Source of the DNA: BOG-1155 sp050012495
GTDB taxonomy: Bacteria; Desulfobacterota; Syntrophorhabdia; Syntrophorhabdales; WCHB1-27
Length of the DNA stretch: 10,067 nucleotides
Direction: 5' to 3'
Assembly: GCA_050012495.1 (NCBI GenBank)
Contig: JBEKHB010000107.1
Location: 1 to 10,067 of the forward strand
Shown here: positions 6,710 through 10,067 of the stretch, piece by piece
Layout: every line of letters starts with the position of its first letter
How positions within the stretch are numbered: the stretch's first letter is position 1
Notes under the pieces: model-generated
Databases searched by the model: none
What the model saw: only the letters and a program-made list of their open reading frames with translations
What the model was told of the DNA's origin: nothing
Position numbers and translations under genes: made by a program

Positions 6710-7408
6710 TTATTCCCCGGAGCTGCCCACCTTTCGTGTTCTTTCCAGAATGGCCTTGAACGTCTTCATATCGTAATTGGCCTTCGTAATGAAGTCCTCG
6801 TCCGATTCGAAGTACCACACGAGCATTGTTTTCAGCTTCTCGAGAGGGTAGAGCCTGACGAGGTCCCGTGCTATCTTGCCTTCGTTCTCGTAACGCAAGG
6901 CCGGTTTCCTCTGAAACTTGGCGAAATAGCTTTGACCGTACGCATCGAGGAATTGCTTCATATCGGAAAAATCGTGCACCTTGTCCGATTGTTCCCGGAC
7001 CGCCTCTCCCTCCTCCGAAATCAGGCTTTCACCTGCCTCAGGCTCCTCCTGCCGGCTGTGCTCTTCTTCTGCCTTGGCCATCTCTTGTTTCTGCTGCGCA
7101 TACCACTCGGACGCGAACTCCTTGTAGATGGCCTCGATCGTGATTATTTCCTCGTCTTTGCGGCTGGCTATGAGTCTCTTTGCAATCACATAGAAGGTGT
7201 ACACGGCCGTATGCACATCCTGGTCGGTTTCTTTCCCCTGAAAAACCCCGATGTTCCTGAAACGGGATACGTCCACGATGGGATACGTACTGCCGTCCAC
7301 ATCGAACAGGTAGATTCCAAAGGTGTTTTTGTCAATCTCTCCCGCAAGATCGATCCTTTTTACGTAGTCGAGGTTAACCATGCCATGATGATCCGTCTCT
7401 ATCCACAT
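6710..7408 (-). CDS. Uncharacterised two-domain protein with acidic linker
   Basis: I do not recognise this 232-residue protein as a named family. There is no signal peptide, so it is probably cytoplasmic. Residues 1-55 look beta-rich (begins MWIETDHHGMVNLDYVKRI), 60-110 are helical, about 108-145 form a Glu-rich charged linker, and 146-228 form a second helical domain. In that domain a basic KFQRKPALRY segment is followed by amphipathic helices and the pattern 'YPLEKLKTMLVWYFESDEDF'. Its spacing and composition recall C-terminal modules of phage and plasmid replication or helicase-loader proteins, a tentative impression only. ATG at 7406-7408 is supported by GGAG eight nt upstream and by a promoter at 7507-7536. 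The lytic transglycosylase follows 101 nt downstream on the same strand but has its own promoter. Confidence 0.75.
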   Translation of the reverse strand: MWIETDHHGMVNLDYVKRIDLAGEIDKNTFGIYLFDVDGSTYPIVDVSRFRNIGVFQGKETDQDVHTAVYTFYVIAKRLIASRKDEEIITIEAIYKEFASEWYAQQKQEMAKAEEEHSRQEEPEAGESLISEEGEAVREQSDKVHDFSDMKQFLDAYGQSYFAKFQRKPALRYENEGKIARDLVRLYPLEKLKTMLVWYFESDEDFITKANYDMKTFKAILERTRKVGSSGE

Positions 7409-7482
7409 ACCCGTTTCTCCATCTCACCGACTCGTGAGCCTGAAAAGCGCACCGGCTTTAAGATGCGTTTCACCCTTGTCCC

Positions 7483-7500
7483 TGACGCTACGGTGCGTCA
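7483..7500. promoter_or_regulatory. Perfect dyad at the predicted transcription start
   Basis: TGACGC (7483-7488) and GCGTCA (7495-7500) are perfect inverted 6-mers with a 6-nt spacer, lying exactly where transcription from the promoter at 7507-7536 should begin. A second inverted pair, CGCACCG (7448-7454) and CGGTGCG (7491-7497), overlaps it and would fold the leader differently. The position suits a repressor operator, or a 5' leader with two alternative stems. Confidence 0.45.
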
Positions 7501-7506
7501 AAGTCA

Positions 7507-7536
7507 TATATAGAATATTTATCAAACCACTGTCAA
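7507..7536 (-). promoter_or_regulatory. Sigma-70-type promoter for the 6710-7408 gene
   Basis: On the minus strand a perfect TTGACA (complement of 7531-7536) and TATATA (complement of 7507-7512, one mismatch to TATAAT) are separated by an A/T-rich 18-nt spacer. Transcription would start near 7500, giving a leader of about 90 nt. The -35 context is again CCTTGACAG. Confidence 0.65.
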
Positions 7537-7550
7537 GGGGCGCAAGGGGC

Positions 7551-7585
7551 GAGTGGAAAAAGGCGAGTGACGAGTTCGGAGTGAA
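7551..7585. repeat. GAGT heptamer repeat, second copy
   Basis: In strict 7-nt phase the units are GAGTGGA (7551), AAAAGGC (7558, degenerate), GAGTGAC (7565), GAGTTCG (7572) and GAGTGAA (7579). It shares GAGTGACGAGT exactly with the array at 129-156. The array lies in a purine-rich stretch (about 7536-7607) between two divergent promoters. Confidence 0.65.
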
Positions 7586-7630
7586 AAGGGGGAAGGGGAA
7601 GAGAGTATCGGCGGTCGGATCCACAAAGAC

Positions 7631-7660
7631 TTGCTTCGCAGACCCCGGACGGGCTAAAAT
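7631..7660 (+). promoter_or_regulatory. Possible promoter for the AAA-CYTH gene
   Basis: TTGCTT (7631-7636) and TAAAAT (7655-7660) are separated by 18 nt on the plus strand. The -10 has one mismatch and the -35 keeps only the TTG. Transcription would start near 7667, about 30 nt before the ATG at 7696. Confidence 0.45.
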
Positions 7661-7695
7661 GACTTCCGGCACATTTACGCTGAAGGATTGTCACC

Positions 7696-8847
7696 ATGTT
7701 CACCACGTCATCGCTTATCGAGCCCGTCTACACGATTGTCCTTACCGGTGGACCGTGTTCGGGGAAAAGCTCTTCCCTTGCATATCTCACTGAAAAGTTG
7801 TCCGATTACGGCCTCATGGTCTTCATTATACCGGAAACGGCGACGTTGATCACGAACAACGGCATCGACAGGCGCAAGATGGACAGGCCGAAGCAGGTGA
7901 CCAGGTATGAAGAAGCGATACTCGACATGCAGCTTTCCTTCGAGGAGACCTATCGAAGGGCGGTGATGCAGATCTTTCCCGAGAGAAAAAAAGTGCTCCT
8001 CCTCGACCGGGGCGTCATGGACATCAAGGCCTTTATGCCGCACGATGACTTCAAGGGCATACTCAAGCGGAAGGGGCTGAGCGAGGTCGCTCTCCGCGAC
8101 CGGTACCACGCGGTGATCCATCTTGTCACTGCGGCAGAAGGGGCAAGGGAGTACTACACGGGCGAGAACAACTCCGCGCGCATCGAGACTGCCGAAGAAG
8201 CCATTCTCATTGACCGGAAGATACGGGAAAGCTGGCTCGGCCATCCACGCTTCCGAATCATCGACAACCGGACCGACTTTCAGGGCAAGATCAGGAGAAC
8301 ATTCTCAACGATTTTGCAGATTCTCGGCATGCCTGCCCCGCGGGAGACAAGGGAAAGATACCTCGTCACGCAGGTGAGCGACGACCTCCTGCCGAACCAT
8401 CAGACCGTCGAGATAGAGCAGGTCTATCTGCGCCCGAAAAACCGGGATGAAGAAATACGGATCAAAAGAAGAGGCCGGGACGGGTCGTATCTCTACTTCC
8501 TCGCGAGGACAAGGACGGCCGGTTTGCGTATCGAAGAGGAGGAGCTGATCACGGAGCAGCACTATGCAAGCCTGAAGAAGCTCCGGGAACCGGGCACGGA
8601 GGTCCTGATAAAGGAGCGCGCCTCTTTTTTGTGGAATGGCCGGCATATCGAGATCGACAGATACAGGGGGAGATACGAGGGCCTTTCCGTGGTGGAAGCA
8701 GAACCGTGTGAAACTGCCGGGGAAGAAACAGCTATCCAATTGCCGCCTTTCATTACCGTCCAAAAAAACATCACCCACAACCCCCGCTACAGCGAAAGGC
8801 GCATGGCGATGAAGAAAAGAAAGAGTACAGGAACGAGAGAAGAGTAA
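7696..8847 (+). CDS. P-loop NTPase (AAA_28) fused to a CYTH domain, TTD14-like
   Basis: This 383-residue protein joins two nucleotide-related domains. Residues 10-210 are a P-loop NTPase of the NadR/AAA_28 type: Walker A GGPCSGKS (18-25), Walker B VLLLDRG with D104, and a lid region rich in Arg. Residues 215-340 look like a CYTH (triphosphate tunnel) domain: ERYLV (220-224), EQVYL (241-245, equivalent to 'QGYL'), EIRIKRR (253-259), RxEEEE (278-283), K306-E-R308, D321 and E334-A-E336. The usual ExExK entry motif reads E217-T-R219-E-R221, so the second Glu and the Lys are replaced by Arg. The same architecture is known in eukaryotic TTD14 and its bacterial homologues, reported to bind GTP and phosphoinositide. 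The start is supported by GAAGGA eight nt upstream. No signal or membrane segment is seen. Substrate and role are unknown; a polyphosphate or nucleotide ligand is likely. Confidence 0.88.
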   Translation: MFTTSSLIEPVYTIVLTGGPCSGKSSSLAYLTEKLSDYGLMVFIIPETATLITNNGIDRRKMDRPKQVTRYEEAILDMQLSFEETYRRAVMQIFPERKKVLLLDRGVMDIKAFMPHDDFKGILKRKGLSEVALRDRYHAVIHLVTAAEGAREYYTGENNSARIETAEEAILIDRKIRESWLGHPRFRIIDNRTDFQGKIRRTFSTILQILGMPAPRETRERYLVTQVSDDLLPNHQTVEIEQVYLRPKNRDEEIRIKRRGRDGSYLYFLARTRTAGLRIEEEELITEQHYASLKKLREPGTEVLIKERASFLWNGRHIEIDRYRGRYEGLSVVEAEPCETAGEETAIQLPPFITVQKNITHNPRYSERRMAMKKRKSTGTREE

Positions 8848-8880
8848 AAAGTGAAGAAGAGAAAGACAGAGAGAGGGAGA
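8811..8880 (+). other. Polypurine tract across the end of the AAA-CYTH gene
   Basis: Sixty-four of 70 bases on the plus strand are A or G. The tract covers the last codons, the stop, and about 30 nt beyond. It encodes a Lys/Arg/Glu-rich tail (MKKRKSTGTREE). It includes GAGTAAA-AAGTGAA, in 7-nt phase and reminiscent of the GAGT heptamers. No terminator for the gene is recognised in it. Confidence 0.55.
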
Positions 8881-8939
8881 CAGTTGCCGAGGGGGAGCGG
8901 TGTGCCCGCACCTTGACCTATTCAAAAATTCTGTTTAGG

Positions 8940-8971
8940 AAAAGAAAGGGGGCCTTCGAAAAGGCCCCCTG
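8940..8971 (-). terminator. Strong intrinsic terminator of the porin gene
   Basis: Perfect 10-bp arms 8948-8957 and 8962-8971 (GGGGGCC core) enclose a 4-nt loop that reads TTCG on the minus strand, followed by a T-rich tail (TTCTTTTT, 8947-8940). It lies about 25 nt past the porin stop at 8997. On the plus strand there is no T-tract, so it serves the porin rather than the convergent AAA-CYTH gene. Confidence 0.9.
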
Positions 8972-8996
8972 TGCATCTTGCGCAAATGCGTGCTTT

Positions 8997-10067
8997 TTAG
9001 AAGAAGTACCAGAAGGCGATTCTTCCGGTCTGGACGTCGCCCTTCGGGCTGAGGATGGCGCCGCTGGGGGTAACCGTGGAGGTACTGTTGCCGCCGCTGC
9101 CGTAACCCGCCCAGTTCGTCGCGATGTACGAGTACTCGACGCCGAGCCTGACGGCAGGGTTCACGTCGTACATGACGTTGACGATGTACTGCTGGTTCTG
9201 CGTGATCACGTCGTTCGTAGGTGATGTAGTAGCTGATCTGTCCCCAGCCGCCCGTCGTCACCGGCACGGTGTATCTGACTCCGGGGCCCGGGTCTGCGTC
9301 ATAGGCGAGGAGGGCCCCGGTGCCCCTCGCGTTCAGGAACATGTTCGACAGGTTCTGGCCGGTAAAAACCGATCCCGACAGGGAGAGCGCGCCGGCCTTG
9401 TTCAGGTTTTTCTCCGGGATGAGGGGGATAAAGGCCTTGAAGGCGCCGGCCCACCGGTCCACGTGGTCCGTACGGAACGTGGTGGGGAGGGCATAGACAA
9501 CCGAGTCCTGGCCCCAGAAGCCGCCGACGGCGAACTGCATGACGTTCGGCCCGATCCTGCCGGCCGAGTCGGATTTATAGCCGATCTCCGCGGCGAAGTC
9601 GGGAAGCTGCGAGGCAACCGTGGGTGATGCTCCTGCTTTTAGCACCCCTTTTACTATCGTTGTTGGGGCCAGCGCTTCACCGAGGGAGTTGGAGGCGCCG
9701 AGCTGGTCGGCCGTCTTATACGGCTCCTGGATGCCGAAGGACCCGTAGAAGCTCTTTGTGAAGTTCTGGGTGACGCTGATCTGGGGTACGGTATAGGTGC
9801 CTCTGCCCGCGAGGGCCATGTCATTGAGGCCGATGAAGTTATAGGAAGGCTGGAACCCCCAGAGCTGCCAGGTCTGTCCGACGGTCAGCTTCGTGGTTGC
9901 CCAGGTGAAGTCCATGTAAGCGTGGGTCAGGGTGAAGGTCCCATACCGCGTGCCGGCACTACCGTTGTTCGTCGTTTGGCCGGTAAAGTTGCCCTGAATA
10001 AAAGCGGACGTCTTCGCGCCCCACGCATCAGGGCCGTGGACCAGGAAGTTGAGGGCCGTCTGGCCGG
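8997..10067 (-). pseudogene. DcaP-like beta-barrel porin, 5' end off the window, frame broken near the 3' end
   Basis: This is an outer-membrane beta-barrel protein. Alternating hydrophobic strands, many Gly, Thr and aromatic residues, and LTHAYMDFTWATTKLTVGQT near the right edge resemble the DcaP-like porin family. The reading frame is open to position 10067, so the N-terminus and signal peptide lie outside. From the right edge the frame runs to about 9218 (GGWGQISYYIT) and then becomes Arg/His-rich nonsense that reads through the terminator to 8935. The next frame from about 9218 gives TNDVITQNQQYIVNVMYDV and ends in GRIAFWYFF at 8997, with the C-terminal Phe expected for barrel insertion. 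Removing one base around 9217-9220 restores a single product. A genuine frameshift mutation or a sequencing/assembly error both fit. Function as a porin is likely; the substrate is unknown. Confidence 0.82.

Noticed and set aside
6609..6818. In-frame N-terminal extension of the lytic transglycosylase
   Set aside because: It overlaps the upstream gene and its own promoter, and the signal peptide begins at 6608.
7708..8244. 178-codon minus-strand frame inside the AAA-CYTH gene
   Set aside because: It is antisense to a gene with clear Walker motifs and shows no domain or start signal of its own.
8935..8996. Extension of the porin frame past 8997
   Set aside because: The sequence turns Arg/His-rich after about 9218 and runs through the terminator hairpin; the neighbouring frame has the true barrel C-terminus.

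Overview
The window looks like an ordinary stretch of chromosome from a Gram-negative bacterium with moderately high GC. The evidence for an outer membrane is a DcaP-like porin, a GT9 (heptosyltransferase-type) glycosyltransferase, a lipobox protein and a BepA-like M48 protease. The gene set (PilZ/YcgR-like protein, GT9, secreted EF-hand protein, SLT transglycosylase, AAA-CYTH fusion) would suit an anaerobic deltaproteobacterial (Desulfobacterota) lineage. That placement is inference; no rRNA, tRNA or other taxonomic marker is present.

Layout. 1-258: non-coding, with a short GAGT heptamer repeat. 259-1062 (-): PilZ/YcgR-like c-di-GMP effector with its own promoter. 1063-1441: long intergenic region. 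1442-2290 (+): compact GT9 glycosyltransferase, convergent with the next operon. 2349-4660 (-): two-gene operon, D-Ala-D-Ala carboxypeptidase then BepA-like M48/TPR metalloprotease, coupled by a TGATG overlap. 4914-5168 (+): small lipoprotein, divergent from that operon. 5199-5831 (-): exported protein with two EF-hands. 5997-6608 (-): small soluble-type lytic transglycosylase. 6710-7408 (-): unrecognised two-part protein. 7696-8847 (+): P-loop NTPase fused to a CYTH domain. 8997 to the right edge (-): beta-barrel porin with a frame break near its 3' end, followed by a strong terminator.

Most genes concern the cell envelope: peptidoglycan trimming (carboxypeptidase, transglycosylase), outer-membrane protein quality control (M48), LPS-type glycan synthesis (GT9), permeability (porin) and c-di-GMP sensing (PilZ). 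Several intergenic regions carry recognisable sigma-70-type promoters. Three share CCTTGACAG around the -35, with spacers of 17-18 nt. Transcription units are short, one or two genes each.

No mobile element, CRISPR array, RNA gene or defence system is visible. The points most worth a second look are the AAA-CYTH fusion with an altered ExExK motif, the 6710-7408 protein of unknown function and the dyad at its predicted transcription start, the broken porin frame, the very basic tail of the carboxypeptidase, and the dispersed GAGT heptamer repeats.
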